Assembly (NCBI GenBank): GCA_023229425.1 | Contig: JALNZG010000002.1 | Location: forward strand, 248,001 to 312,000 | From: Ignavibacteriaceae bacterium | GTDB lineage: Bacteria > Bacteroidota > Ignavibacteria > Ignavibacteriales > Ignavibacteriaceae | Reading direction: 5' to 3' | Length of the DNA: 64,000 nt | Shown: positions 43,924-52,794 of the stretch, piece by piece | Layout of the letters: every line of letters begins with the position of its first letter | Numbering within the stretch: position 1 is the first letter of the stretch | Notes under the pieces: model-generated | Databases searched by the model: none | Told to the model about the DNA's origin: nothing | Seen by the model: the letters and a program-made list of their open reading frames with translations, nothing else | Made by a program: the position numbers and the translations under genes

Positions 43924-44793
43924 ATGTTATTTTTAGTATCATTTGCCGCGGCAATTATTGCCATGGTGGTTTACATTAACGCGAAAAAACGATTTAATAA
44001 ATCAGAATCAACCTTTGCGTTTATCGGTTTTATTGTGGCAGTAGTTATTTCATTTATGCAGTGCTTTACGTTGATACCGGCGGGTTCGGTGGGTGTAATT
44101 GATTTTTTCGGAAGAGTAAGCGAAAACACGTTAAAATCAGGCGTAAATTTCGTTAACCCTCTTGCCAACGTGGTTAAGTTTAGTATCAAGACTCAGGAAA
44201 TCAAAGAAATGATGAACGTTCCTTCAAAAGAAGGATTAAGCGTTCAACTTGAGATCAGTTTGCTCTATCATTTAAACCCTGCCAACACTTTTGACATTTA
44301 TAAAACGGTCGGAGAAAATTATACTGATATTATTTTAATCCCGCAATTCCGTTCTGTTGTTCGGGGAGTAACGGCAAGGTATGAAGCAAAAAGTTTATAC
44401 ACTTCCGAACGCGAAGGACTTGCAAAAGAAATTGAAACCGAACTTGCCAATCTTGTGGCTAAACGCGGTATTACTGTTGAGAACTCCCCGCTTCGACAAA
44501 TAATTCTTCCGGCAGGGTTAACCGCTTCTATCGAAGAAAAATTAAAAGCCGAGCAGGAAAGTCAACGTATGCAATTTATTCTTTTAAGAGAAAAGCAGGA
44601 AGCAGATAGAAAACGTATCGAAGCGCAAGGTATTGCCGATTTTCAGAAAATTGTTTCGCTTGGATTAAATGACCAATTATTAAAATGGAAAGGAATTGAA
44701 GCAACAGAGAAATTGGCTAGTTCTCCTAATGCTAAAATTGTTGTGATCGGTTCCGGAAAAGACGGATTGCCCTTGATTCTTGGTGGAAATTAA
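43924..44793 (+). CDS. SPFH/prohibitin-family membrane protein
   Basis: 289-residue Band 7 protein. Two hydrophobic N-terminal helices (about 1-18 and 32-53) anchor it; the SPFH domain begins 'IPAGSVGVIDFFGRVSE' and includes 'YHLNPANTFDIYKTVGENY'. The later helical region 'EEKLKAEQESQRMQFILLREKQEADRKRIEAQG' is the family's coiled coil, and the C-terminus 'VVIGSGKDGLPLILGGN' resembles prohibitins. Such proteins form large ring scaffolds that control membrane proteases. The last 63 bp recur as a relic at 45541. Confidence 0.9.
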   Translation: MLFLVSFAAAIIAMVVYINAKKRFNKSESTFAFIGFIVAVVISFMQCFTLIPAGSVGVIDFFGRVSENTLKSGVNFVNPLANVVKFSIKTQEIKEMMNVPSKEGLSVQLEISLLYHLNPANTFDIYKTVGENYTDIILIPQFRSVVRGVTARYEAKSLYTSEREGLAKEIETELANLVAKRGITVENSPLRQIILPAGLTASIEEKLKAEQESQRMQFILLREKQEADRKRIEAQGIADFQKIVSLGLNDQLLKWKGIEATEKLASSPNAKIVVIGSGKDGLPLILGGN

Positions 44794-44956
44794 TTTAAAC
44801 TTCTCCAAGGTTTTATTAATTGCAATATTTTTTATGATGAATTGTTGTTTGGAGATGCGGTTTAGCTGCCATGCCCTTGTGCTCATTAAAAATATTTAAG
44901 AGGTATGTTTGGTGATTTTTACTTTGTATTCTACTAATCACAAAAGGAGCTAAGTC

Positions 44957-45508
44957 ATGTTATTCAAACATCATCTTTTATCTATCGCATTACTATCATT
45001 TGTTTTGTATTCAACTTTTTCTTTTGCTCAAAAATGCAAAATTTTAGAGCTTTCTAAAATTTCTGTTGACATACTTTATAACGATTCAGAAATATCCCCT
45101 TCTCAATCTCTTCTCTTTAAGAGCATGGAAAAAGCGCTGGAAGAAAAAAACTTGTTGGCACCACATGGTGAAAAAATCCTGGATTATATTTTCTTAGTTA
45201 CTGCTAAAGAATATCAAAGAAACTCAAAGAAAGAAATTCTTGCCTCAATTATTGCTTTTGCTAAAATACCAGACGAAGTCGTAGAAATTGGTGCCAAAGA
45301 GGAAGCGTTATACAAAGTAATTGGTGATACAGCTAAGTTTAATATACCTGAAATTGGCCGAGAGGTTAGAAAATTAATGAGCGCGGATTATATGAGAAGG
45401 TTCGGAGAGGTATCTTTTCAACTTTTAGAGATAGTCCCTTCAGATAAAACAGATATGTTCTGCCAATCTGCTGTCACAAAATTTTTAGGTACCAATAAAA
45501 AGAAATAA
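44957..45508 (+). CDS. secreted protein of unknown function
   Basis: 183 residues with a signal peptide ending 'TFSFAQ'. The mature part is mixed helix/strand with two Cys (residue 27 region and near the C-terminus) and no recognised motif. A good ribosome site (AAGGAG) precedes the ATG. The gene lies between the SPFH gene and a copy of that gene's 3' end, so it probably arrived during a rearrangement there. Confidence 0.6.
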   Translation: MLFKHHLLSIALLSFVLYSTFSFAQKCKILELSKISVDILYNDSEISPSQSLLFKSMEKALEEKNLLAPHGEKILDYIFLVTAKEYQRNSKKEILASIIAFAKIPDEVVEIGAKEEALYKVIGDTAKFNIPEIGREVRKLMSADYMRRFGEVSFQLLEIVPSDKTDMFCQSAVTKFLGTNKKK

Positions 45509-45540
45509 AAGAGTGTGGAGCCAACGTTTCTACCGCGACC

Positions 45541-45603
45541 GATAGAATTGTAGCTATCGGTTCCGGAAAAGACGGATTGCCCTTGATTCTCGATGGAAAT
45601 TAA
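45541..45603 (+). pseudogene. relic copy of the SPFH gene 3' end
   Basis: These 63 bases match 44731-44793 at about 56 positions, including an unbroken 30-base identity, and encode 'RIVAIGSGKDGLPLILDGN' followed by a stop, as in the intact gene's tail. Upstream the frame continues for a few codons without similarity. It is a truncated duplicate, not an expressed gene. Confidence 0.75.
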
Positions 45604-45639
45604 GAAGAAGCGTTTAAAACCTTTTTTATTACTTTTCTG

Positions 45640-45670
45640 AAGAAAGCCGGCGTATTTGTCCGGCTTTCTT
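45640..45670. terminator. strong hairpin before the ECF sigma gene
   Basis: AAGAAAGCCGG (45640-45650) pairs perfectly with CCGGCTTTCTT (45660-45670) around a 9-base loop. A T-rich stretch precedes it and ATTTAG follows. It insulates the SPFH region from the sigma operon. Confidence 0.7.
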
Positions 45671-45684
45671 ATTTAGAAATAAAA

Positions 45685-45709
45685 GAAACATTTCTCCCCC
45701 CTTATCGTC
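45685..45709 (+). promoter_or_regulatory. ECF-type promoter upstream of its own sigma gene
   Basis: GAAAC (45685-45689), a 16-bp spacer and CGTC (45706-45709) match the classical ECF promoter form (GAAC...CGTC). It lies 24 bp before the sigma-factor ATG and suggests autoregulation. Confidence 0.6.
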
Positions 45710-45733
45710 ATTTAATAAACGATTACTCAAAAT

Positions 45734-46252
45734 ATGCAGAACACTCAAATAATAGATTTTACTTTGGTCTATAACAAACATAAAAAAGCTCTTTACCATT
45801 ATGTTTTAAAAATCACCAAGTCACAGATGAAAGCTGAAGACATTGTGCATGATGTATTCATTAAATTGTTTGATAATCTTTCTTCCATAGTTGATACAAA
45901 CAAAATTGAGTTTTGGATTTTTAAAACAGCAAGAAATCTTTCGATTGATCATTTGCGACAAACGAAAAGAAATAATCTGCGTGATGTTGACATTACGGAT
46001 TGCACTGTTCTAAGCGAGGATCCGTCATATACTTATGAAAAAAACGAAACAAAAGAAATTATAATGAGTACACTAAACAAAATGAATCCCGAACAAAGTG
46101 AGGTTTTTCTGTTAAAAGAATATTCCGGGATGAGTTACCGTGAGGTCGCTGATCTTATGGAAATATCCGAAGAGCTTGTAAAGAGCCGTCTTTATAAAGT
46201 AAGAGAAAAGTTGAAGACGGCAATTTTGAATTTAAACAGCGGTGAATTATGA
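45734..46252 (+). CDS. ECF-family RNA polymerase sigma factor
   Basis: 172-residue extracytoplasmic-function sigma factor. Region 2 is visible in 'YHYVLKITKSQMKAEDIVHDVFIKLF' and 'FWIFKTARNLSIDHLR'. Region 4 has the helix-turn-helix 'SGMSYREVADLMEISEELVKSRLYKVREKL'. Its stop overlaps the anti-sigma gene by ATGA. An ECF-type promoter just upstream implies positive autoregulation, and the operon structure implies release by the encoded zinc-binding anti-sigma factor. Confidence 0.94.
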   Translation: MQNTQIIDFTLVYNKHKKALYHYVLKITKSQMKAEDIVHDVFIKLFDNLSSIVDTNKIEFWIFKTARNLSIDHLRQTKRNNLRDVDITDCTVLSEDPSYTYEKNETKEIIMSTLNKMNPEQSEVFLLKEYSGMSYREVADLMEISEELVKSRLYKVREKLKTAILNLNSGEL

Positions 46253-46749
46253 ATTGCAGTGACATTGACAATATAATGCATGAGTATTTCGATAATGAAT
46301 TATCAAAAGAACAACAGTCATTTCTTTTTACCCACTTAGCACAATGTGAGGAATGTAAAACCAATTTCAAAGCGTTGAATAGAGTGCAACATGAATTTCG
46401 TAAAGATGAAAGCGAATTACCGGAACAACTTGAGGAACGCATCTTTAATACTATTAGAAATAAAGAACGTCGCGTGGCAAACCATTCATCCCAGAAACGA
46501 TTGCCAACTTATTTGATATATGGATACGGAGTATTGATGACAATAATTTCTGTTTTTATGACTTACCAATTCTTTGATCTTAAAAAAGAAACCTTGAATT
46601 ATAAAGAAAATTTTGAAATGACAATTGAACAAATAAATGCACAGAAAAAACAAATAAGCGCGCTCATAAACGAATTGCCTGCGGTTAAAGTAAAAGCGTC
46701 CGTTGATAATCCTGATTTATTAACAAAAGGAATATTGGAGTCTTTATGA
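46249..46749 (+). CDS. zinc-binding anti-sigma factor, single membrane span
   Basis: 166 residues. The cytoplasmic N-terminus has the zf-HC2/ZAS signature, His-x3-Cys-x2-Cys in 'THLAQCEECK' with an early Cys3, which binds the sigma factor. One transmembrane helix follows (about 87-107, 'YLIYGYGVLMTIISVFMTYQF') and then a periplasmic coiled coil. It overlaps the sigma gene and the next lipoprotein gene by 4 bp each, so the three are tightly coupled. The signal sensed is unknown. Confidence 0.9.
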   Translation: MNCSDIDNIMHEYFDNELSKEQQSFLFTHLAQCEECKTNFKALNRVQHEFRKDESELPEQLEERIFNTIRNKERRVANHSSQKRLPTYLIYGYGVLMTIISVFMTYQFFDLKKETLNYKENFEMTIEQINAQKKQISALINELPAVKVKASVDNPDLLTKGILESL

Positions 46750-48005
46750 AAAAAATGATTTTACTTTCGGTTGTTTTGTTTTTAGGACTGTTTATGTCGT
46801 GCAAAAATGATACGAGAAATTCAGATATTAGAAAACCCGGGGAACCTAAAATTAAAACTGAAAATTTTCTTAACTACGATTATCAACTGGATGTAAAGTC
46901 GATTGCAAAAGTGAATCACGTTAAGTTCCTAAAAGAGATTAATTCTATCTTTCCGGTTGATACGATATTAAAACATTTTGGACGGGGAGTCCACAATTTT
47001 TATTTAGCATTATCTATTTATAAGAATGGAAAACCTTCCCGGTACATGTTTGTTCAAGATGTTGGTTTTATGTACGGTAGTGTTCCTGAAAATTTTAGAG
47101 AGCAATACGAACTCAGTCATTCTGCTGACAAAAAAAAATCGGTTAATTCGGTTTTCTACAATTCCTTTGTAGATAAGAATAAGATATTTGAAACAAAACT
47201 GGGTCAATTGACCGGAAAAAATGTAAGCAGTATAAAATATTTCGAAATTAGACTCGGAATAGATAAAAACAAGAAAGTGATTACTTCCTGTTCAATAAAA
47301 GAAATTGACTTAAAAAAATATTTACCTGTCTTCGATGGGAAATATAATAGAAACGATTTTTTGTCCGGTGGTTTTACCACAATAATAGGAGGATTGGAAG
47401 CGCTTAACGGTAAGATCACCTATCCTTCCGAAGCCAAATCAAACAGTGTAACCGGAAAAGTAGTTGTAAATGCCTATATCGACGAAAAAGGAAATGTAGT
47501 TGGAACTCAACTCTTCAAAGGAATCGGCTGGGGATGTGATGAGGCGGCTTTAAAAGCAGTATCGGAAGTGAAATTCCATCCTTCACCTTCCGGGAAATGT
47601 CAAGCCATAATTCCAATTGATTTTGAATTGGAATACAAGCCTGAAAGTTATGATCTTACAAATACGCAGATTACTTTTTCTCCAAATCCTCCCAAAACTG
47701 GAGAAAAGAACAAAGTGTTTTTTAATGTTGTGAATGTTGGACAAAAAGCCATCCCATCAAAAGCATTCACAAACTCTCTTTATATTGATAATGAATTAGT
47801 TATGGCTTCTATAAGTAAAATGAAAATGAACCCAAATAAAAGTGAAGGTTACTTTGTTTCTTGGACACCAAAACGAATTGGGAAATTGAATTACATAATT
47901 TATCTCGATTCTAAAAACGAATTAAATGAATCGAACAGAACAAATAATGTTATTAAAGGACAAGTTGAAGTAAAAGAAGGACTTTGGTTTAACAGAAACC
48001 TGTGA
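46746..48005 (+). CDS. lipoprotein with TonB C-terminal and CARDB-like domains
   Basis: 419 residues with lipobox 'GLFMSC' near residue 19. The N-terminal half is unrecognised. Around 220-300 is a TonB C-terminal domain ('GKVVVNAYIDEKGNVVGTQLFKGIGWGCDEAA'), and the C-terminal 100 residues resemble a CARDB/Ig-like adhesion fold ('FFNVVNVGQKAIPSKAFTNSLYIDNE'). Lacking a TonB transmembrane anchor, it is tethered by lipid instead. Its 4-bp overlap with the anti-sigma gene suggests it is part of the envelope signalling unit. Confidence 0.82.
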   Translation: MKKMILLSVVLFLGLFMSCKNDTRNSDIRKPGEPKIKTENFLNYDYQLDVKSIAKVNHVKFLKEINSIFPVDTILKHFGRGVHNFYLALSIYKNGKPSRYMFVQDVGFMYGSVPENFREQYELSHSADKKKSVNSVFYNSFVDKNKIFETKLGQLTGKNVSSIKYFEIRLGIDKNKKVITSCSIKEIDLKKYLPVFDGKYNRNDFLSGGFTTIIGGLEALNGKITYPSEAKSNSVTGKVVVNAYIDEKGNVVGTQLFKGIGWGCDEAALKAVSEVKFHPSPSGKCQAIIPIDFELEYKPESYDLTNTQITFSPNPPKTGEKNKVFFNVVNVGQKAIPSKAFTNSLYIDNELVMASISKMKMNPNKSEGYFVSWTPKRIGKLNYIIYLDSKNELNESNRTNNVIKGQVEVKEGLWFNRNL

Positions 48006-48133
48006 GATTTCATGGAAAATATTTAGAATTCTTTTGAAGAAACAAATTTTAATTATAATTTAGTAGAGAGCCTAGCGAACATTCACTACATACTGTTATC
48101 GGTTAAATAAATAGTCAAATAGTTGGAGGTAAA

Positions 48134-48979
48134 ATGCGATTTGTGCTTTTGGTTTTCTTGGTTTCTTCATTTGTGTTTGGTCAAGAACAGAATGAAAAGT
48201 TTGTTACTGCTCCGTTTGAGAAAGGAATGCCCAAAGGAATTTTTTTCAATTGGGATAATGCTTCTTATTCGGAAATAGATATTGGGGAGTTTTACAAATT
48301 ATTATATGTTGTTTCACGCGACTCCTTTAATACCAATAAGAACTGTTCCTTGTTTTTAATACCCCAGAACGGAGGATTTATTTATAATGATATTTCCTTT
48401 GTACTGAAAGAAAAAAACATATACGAAGCCAACATCTCGTTGGAAAGCCGAGAAGAAGATACGCTATCTCCTCTAAAGTTAATTCTAAATCTTGATGAGA
48501 AAAGTTTAAAGTACCGGTGGGATAATAAAGACATAAAAAACTACGAACACCCAAGTATCATTGAGGAATATCAACTAAAAGTTGGAAAAACATTTCCACA
48601 GATAGAGGTTGAAACCGCAAATGGAACCTGGTCAAACAAAGAGAAAAATAAAATTGTAGTAATTAATTGGTGGGCAACTTCTTGTTTGCCTTGCGTTGAA
48701 GAGATGCCGGGACTTAATCAACTTGTTGAGAAGTATCCAAAGGAAAAAGTTGAGTTCATTGCAATTGTTTCAGACAAAGAAAACCATTCAAAGTTTATGA
48801 ACAAACATAAGTTTAACTACAAACAAGGATTTGGGAACAAGAAAATAAGGCAACTTTTAGGCGAGGCGTTCCCAAGAAATATAATTCTGAACAAAGAAGG
48901 TGTAATTCTATATAATCACACCGGTGGTTCAAAAGATATTAATCTTGAGTTAGAAAAAATTATCAGAGAAAATTTGTGA
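48134..48979 (+). CDS. secreted TlpA-like thioredoxin-fold protein
   Basis: 281 residues with a signal peptide ending 'VFGQ'. The C-terminal thioredoxin domain starts near 160 and carries Cys184-Leu-Pro-Cys187 in 'WWATSCLPCVEEMPGL', the TlpA/ResA pattern, with a cis-proline segment 'FPRNIILN'. The N-terminal 140 residues are beta-rich and unrecognised, as in several Bacteroidota thiol-disulfide proteins. It probably reduces or oxidises periplasmic thiols. Its stop overlaps the GTG of the next gene. Confidence 0.88.
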   Translation: MRFVLLVFLVSSFVFGQEQNEKFVTAPFEKGMPKGIFFNWDNASYSEIDIGEFYKLLYVVSRDSFNTNKNCSLFLIPQNGGFIYNDISFVLKEKNIYEANISLESREEDTLSPLKLILNLDEKSLKYRWDNKDIKNYEHPSIIEEYQLKVGKTFPQIEVETANGTWSNKEKNKIVVINWWATSCLPCVEEMPGLNQLVEKYPKEKVEFIAIVSDKENHSKFMNKHKFNYKQGFGNKKIRQLLGEAFPRNIILNKEGVILYNHTGGSKDINLELEKIIRENL

Positions 48980-49893
48980 TCACTAAAATTTTAGCATTTT
49001 TATTTCTATTTGTTTTGGGGAAAAGTATAGAAGCCCAAGTCCCCAAACTTGAGATACAAATCATTAACGAGGAATTGCTGCCCATCGGCAAAAACGATTT
49101 TCTCACTCTCTCCCAGGAAATATTTCAATACGAATGTAAAAGGATGAATTTCAAAAAAGATATTCATCTCACGGTTGAAATTAAAGATTTAGAAAAAGAC
49201 ATAAGAGGTTTTGTTCGACCTAATACTGCTTCCGATTCGATGTTTTTATCGAAAGACAGCATTAAAGCAAAAGATAATTTAAGTGGAATATTTGCTCACG
49301 AGTTGGGGCATATACTCTATTTTAAATCGATAGATTCTTTGTTTTGCACTGGTAATATGTATTGGGCAGAAGGATTTGCAAGTTGGGCTGCGGGGAAATA
49401 TTATCTGCAATGGCAAGGTTATCAGAATTATGATTCAGCAATCAAAGAAATAGTTTCTTCAAATAGATTTTATGATATAAAAAATATCTATACTGAACTG
49501 GTCAGACCGGCCAAACAAAGAGATGTCATTTATGTTGAGTGGGCATCATTTATTGATTTTTTAATTGATAAATATGGTTTTGAAAAGATTAGTACAATAA
49601 ATAATTCTTTTGCTCAAGTTAGAAAAGCTCTTTCTTTAAAAGACTCTGTTTTAATGGAAGTGACGAATTTTGATATTATAGATGAAAATATTAAAAGATT
49701 TGGATTAAAATCCGAAGATGTGTCAATAATTGTGTCTAGTGACAAATCTCTTTTAGTGAAGATCAACCGAGCTGAAAGAATGCGATTGAAAGAACCGACT
49801 AAATTATTAGAAGAAGCTTATATCAAAGTTTATTTGTTCAGTTTTGAAGAATTAAAGAAACAATGGAAATTGAGGAACAAAATAATCAACTAA
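48976..49893 (+). CDS. secreted gluzincin-type metallopeptidase
   Basis: 305 residues beginning with GTG at 48976, overlapping the previous stop by four bases (GTGA), then a signal peptide ending 'IEAQ'. Zinc-binding 'HELGH' spans 108-112, and a third ligand Glu132 lies 20 residues on in 'WAEGFASW', the arrangement of gluzincins such as the MA-clan peptidases. I cannot assign a finer family. It is co-transcribed with the TlpA-like protein. Confidence 0.75.
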   Translation: MITKILAFLFLFVLGKSIEAQVPKLEIQIINEELLPIGKNDFLTLSQEIFQYECKRMNFKKDIHLTVEIKDLEKDIRGFVRPNTASDSMFLSKDSIKAKDNLSGIFAHELGHILYFKSIDSLFCTGNMYWAEGFASWAAGKYYLQWQGYQNYDSAIKEIVSSNRFYDIKNIYTELVRPAKQRDVIYVEWASFIDFLIDKYGFEKISTINNSFAQVRKALSLKDSVLMEVTNFDIIDENIKRFGLKSEDVSIIVSSDKSLLVKINRAERMRLKEPTKLLEEAYIKVYLFSFEELKKQWKLRNKIIN

Positions 49894-49909
49894 CAAGGAG
49901 AGGTTCAAA

Positions 49910-50464
49910 ATGAAAAACAGCATTTATTTTATCATAATATTTTTAGTATTCATGGGCGGTTGTTTTGTTCAGAAGAATGAGTATCCGGATGTCACCATTG
50001 CTCAAGTACTTCAAGACCTGAAATGGGATTACAGTTTTGATACTGTTAAAAACATTTTAGAAAAGAAGTATGGTCTTAAATACAGTCAGGAAATTAATCA
50101 AGACAAGCATAGTAGTAATTACAAAGAACACGAATTTCTTGGTGGGAGTTTTATTGGAATAAAAACTGACCGTTGGATACCAACTTTTCTACGTGATAGT
50201 CTATATGTTGTTATTATAAAAGTGCTTCCGGAAACAGCAGAACAGAAAGCTAAAATATTAAGTACAATTAATAATAATATATGTAACTCCCCCTACCAGA
50301 AATTCTCAAAGATTAAAAACGAATGGATTTTGTCAGAGAATGAAAAAGCCATATGTAAACTTCATATCAATATCTTCGAAAAAGAAATGTTCATTTCCTT
50401 TTGCACCGATAAAGATCTTAGCAGAGATCCAAATTATCTCATACCATACAATAAGAACAAATAA
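49910..50464 (+). CDS. tandem lipoprotein, copy 1
   Basis: 184-residue lipoprotein with lipobox ending 'GGC' near residue 18. It shares its whole layout with the next gene: 'YPDVTIAQVLQDLKWDYSFDTVKNILEKKYGL' matches the copy's 'YPNVTFVQVFQDLKWDYNYAKVKNIFETKYGL' closely. Function unknown. A strong AAGGAGAGG ribosome site precedes it. Confidence 0.72.
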   Translation: MKNSIYFIIIFLVFMGGCFVQKNEYPDVTIAQVLQDLKWDYSFDTVKNILEKKYGLKYSQEINQDKHSSNYKEHEFLGGSFIGIKTDRWIPTFLRDSLYVVIIKVLPETAEQKAKILSTINNNICNSPYQKFSKIKNEWILSENEKAICKLHINIFEKEMFISFCTDKDLSRDPNYLIPYNKNK

Positions 50465-50481
50465 TCAAGGAGAGGTTCAAA

Positions 50482-51024
50482 ATGAAAAATAGCATTTATC
50501 TAATCGCAATTATTTTCTTGGTGATAGCCGGATGCCAAAAGAAGCCAAAGCAGTATCCAAATGTTACCTTTGTACAAGTATTTCAAGATTTGAAATGGGA
50601 TTATAATTATGCCAAAGTGAAAAACATTTTCGAAACGAAATATGGTCTTGAATTTAGTAACGAGCTTGATCCGAGCAAGAATAGTAAAAATGCTCGGCAT
50701 CTTAAAACTTTCGTATTTGATGGTGGAAAGATCAGCGGCTTAAAATCTCAGAGCTGGACAATAACGTTTGATAAAGATACTTTAATATACGTTTTGGTTG
50801 GGATTAGTTCAGAAACACCATATAAATGCGCCAAAGAAATTCTTGCCCTCAGGGATACAATTAACAACCTGCCTTATGAAAAATTCCCAAGAATCAACTA
50901 TGAATGGATTTTACATGAAAAAGGAAAAGCAATCGGAAGAATTCAAATGATAAATGGTTTTGGAAAAGGTATAACTATTTCGTTTTCGTCCAATAAATTC
51001 ATTAACAAGTATTCTTATATGTAA
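50482..51024 (+). CDS. tandem lipoprotein, copy 2
   Basis: 180-residue paralogue of the preceding gene, lipobox 'IAGC'. The 5' flank and first codons are nearly identical to copy 1 (the AAGGAGAGGTTCAAAATG block), so the pair arose by tandem duplication. The C-terminal half has diverged more, around a conserved 'YEWIL/NEWIL' segment. Function unknown; followed by a strong terminator. Confidence 0.72.
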   Translation: MKNSIYLIAIIFLVIAGCQKKPKQYPNVTFVQVFQDLKWDYNYAKVKNIFETKYGLEFSNELDPSKNSKNARHLKTFVFDGGKISGLKSQSWTITFDKDTLIYVLVGISSETPYKCAKEILALRDTINNLPYEKFPRINYEWILHEKGKAIGRIQMINGFGKGITISFSSNKFINKYSYM

Positions 51025-51093
51025 GAACAAAACTAGGTAACTTTAATGAATTGGTCTTCGCTTCCGCAGATGGATTGAAAATGTCTTCAAATA

Positions 51094-51125
51094 AAAGCGC
51101 TCCTCATAAAAAGGAGCGTTTTTGT
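51094..51125. terminator. bidirectional intrinsic terminator
   Basis: CGCTCCT (51098-51104) pairs with AGGAGCG (51112-51118) around a 7-base loop, with A-run before and TTTTTGTT after. It ends the lipoprotein operon and probably also the convergent Ig-like lipoprotein gene. Confidence 0.8.
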
Positions 51126-51139
51126 TAAACATCTCTCTC

Positions 51140-52525
51140 TCAATTCGGTCTTGTTACAAACGAAAATGAATAGGGCGCTTTCATTTTATTTCCATACATG
51201 TCCGTAACTGTTGCAGCAATGGTAACAGTATATTTTGTATTTGCTTGAAGCGCCGAACCCGGTGTAAATCTAATTTGGTTCATCTGTTCGTACGGGCTAT
51301 AACCTCCGTATGTAAATGTCCCGCTTACCTGCGGAGAGATTGTGATCGCTGTCTTTGCCGAAGAGAGCGTTACAAAATTATTGAAGTTTACGCTAATCGG
51401 TTCTGTCGGAGCAACAAACAATTGTGCATTGTTGGGAGAAGTGTTCTCAACATTAAGCGGTGCGGTTCTAAATGAAAACGAGAAGGTATGTCCAATCTCA
51501 ACTCCGTCTTTATCTTTTGCGGTTTTATCAATAGTAACGGTGATAGTTGTATCGGATAAAAACGGACCGCCCGTGTAAATACGCAGTTTGTTTTCATCTG
51601 GCCAGAGAAAGACAGCATTCATCTGCGGAAAAACGTTGGTTGAAGTTTCAACAGATGATTTATTCATTCTTCTCGGGAAAGTTACCGTAATACCGTTATA
51701 ACTATAATTTAAAGGTGAAACATCAATATCTCCATGAACAGGATCTGTAATAATCCCGTTTTGTGTAGAATAAGATTGCACGGTTTTAAATTTGAAGTTA
51801 AGAGGAAAGCGCAAAAAATTTCCGGCGGTATCCTTTGCCGTAGTGCCAATCGTTACGGTGTAAGCCGTATCCGGGTATGAATCTTTTCTCGCAAATGAAT
51901 ACGTAACGGAAGAAACCTTGCTGAATGTGGTTATTGTAGCACCTAGCTCATAACCTGTTGCTTTATCGTTAAACAGCCCATACATTGGCGCTTGAGTATA
52001 GTTTCCCCAATAGAAAATTCCTTCAACAGCCGGTTCAACCGAAAAGGCTTTTTCCACACTTTCTCTATCCATTGGATGAGTGAAAAGAATGGAGACCGTA
52101 ATTCTGCCGTATCTCCAATCATAAACAATTTCCCCGTTATTTTCAGGGTAAAACGATTCAACTAAATCGGGAACGGTTGAGAGATTGATTTCGCCAAAAT
52201 AGGTAACGCTTCCGCCATCTAAAATGACATTTGCTTTTGAATAGATGCGGAAATTTTCTGCGCGAATAGCAACATCATAATTTCCTTTGCGAAGATCCCG
52301 GAAAGCGAATGACCCGTCAACCGGGTTTATTTCCACTGAATCAATAGGCGCAACCTGGCTGACGATTACCATTGCTTTGCTGAATTTCTGAATTACTTTT
52401 CCAACAAGGTCTGCGTGAAGGAGATCGTTGGTAAATTCTTTCGGGATTTGCTGTTCAACGATGGTTTCTTTGCATCCAAAGAAAAAGAGAGAAAGAAAAG
52501 CAAGAAGATAAATTGTAGTTTTCAT
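51140..52525 (-). CDS. lipoprotein with repeated Big_5-type Ig domains
   Basis: 461-residue surface or periplasmic lipoprotein with lipobox 'FFFGC' near residue 18. After an N-terminal carboxypeptidase-regulatory-like segment ('DGSFAFRDLRKGNYDVAIRA') come three repeats of about 100 residues in the Big_5 pattern. The repeats are marked by 'ILFTHPMDRESVEKAFSV', 'VTFPRRMNKSSVETSTNV' and 'VNFNNFVTLSSAKTAITI', each ending near 'FSF(R/V)T'. Such modules mediate adhesion or hold enzymes at the surface. No catalytic domain is attached. Confidence 0.82.
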   Translation of the reverse strand: MKTTIYLLAFLSLFFFGCKETIVEQQIPKEFTNDLLHADLVGKVIQKFSKAMVIVSQVAPIDSVEINPVDGSFAFRDLRKGNYDVAIRAENFRIYSKANVILDGGSVTYFGEINLSTVPDLVESFYPENNGEIVYDWRYGRITVSILFTHPMDRESVEKAFSVEPAVEGIFYWGNYTQAPMYGLFNDKATGYELGATITTFSKVSSVTYSFARKDSYPDTAYTVTIGTTAKDTAGNFLRFPLNFKFKTVQSYSTQNGIITDPVHGDIDVSPLNYSYNGITVTFPRRMNKSSVETSTNVFPQMNAVFLWPDENKLRIYTGGPFLSDTTITVTIDKTAKDKDGVEIGHTFSFSFRTAPLNVENTSPNNAQLFVAPTEPISVNFNNFVTLSSAKTAITISPQVSGTFTYGGYSPYEQMNQIRFTPGSALQANTKYTVTIAATVTDMYGNKMKAPYSFSFVTRPN

Positions 52526-52794
52526 AATAAATCCTCTCTATTGTTATTGAGAACTTCCAAAATGTACTAACAAAAAGTAACCTGTTAAAAATTAGATGTC
52601 AAGCTAAAAATGAATATCAGAAATGAATGCCCGGTATTCTGCCGGAAAGAATAATAACATCAGTGAAATTTTTGATTTGTTTTTAACTTCTAAAATCAAA
52701 TATCGTTAGTTCTTTCTGCCTACGGTGGGCTGAGTTCAAAAAAATTTTTGTTTGGCGGTACTGCCGCTCTATAATAATATACGAGTTGATTTCT

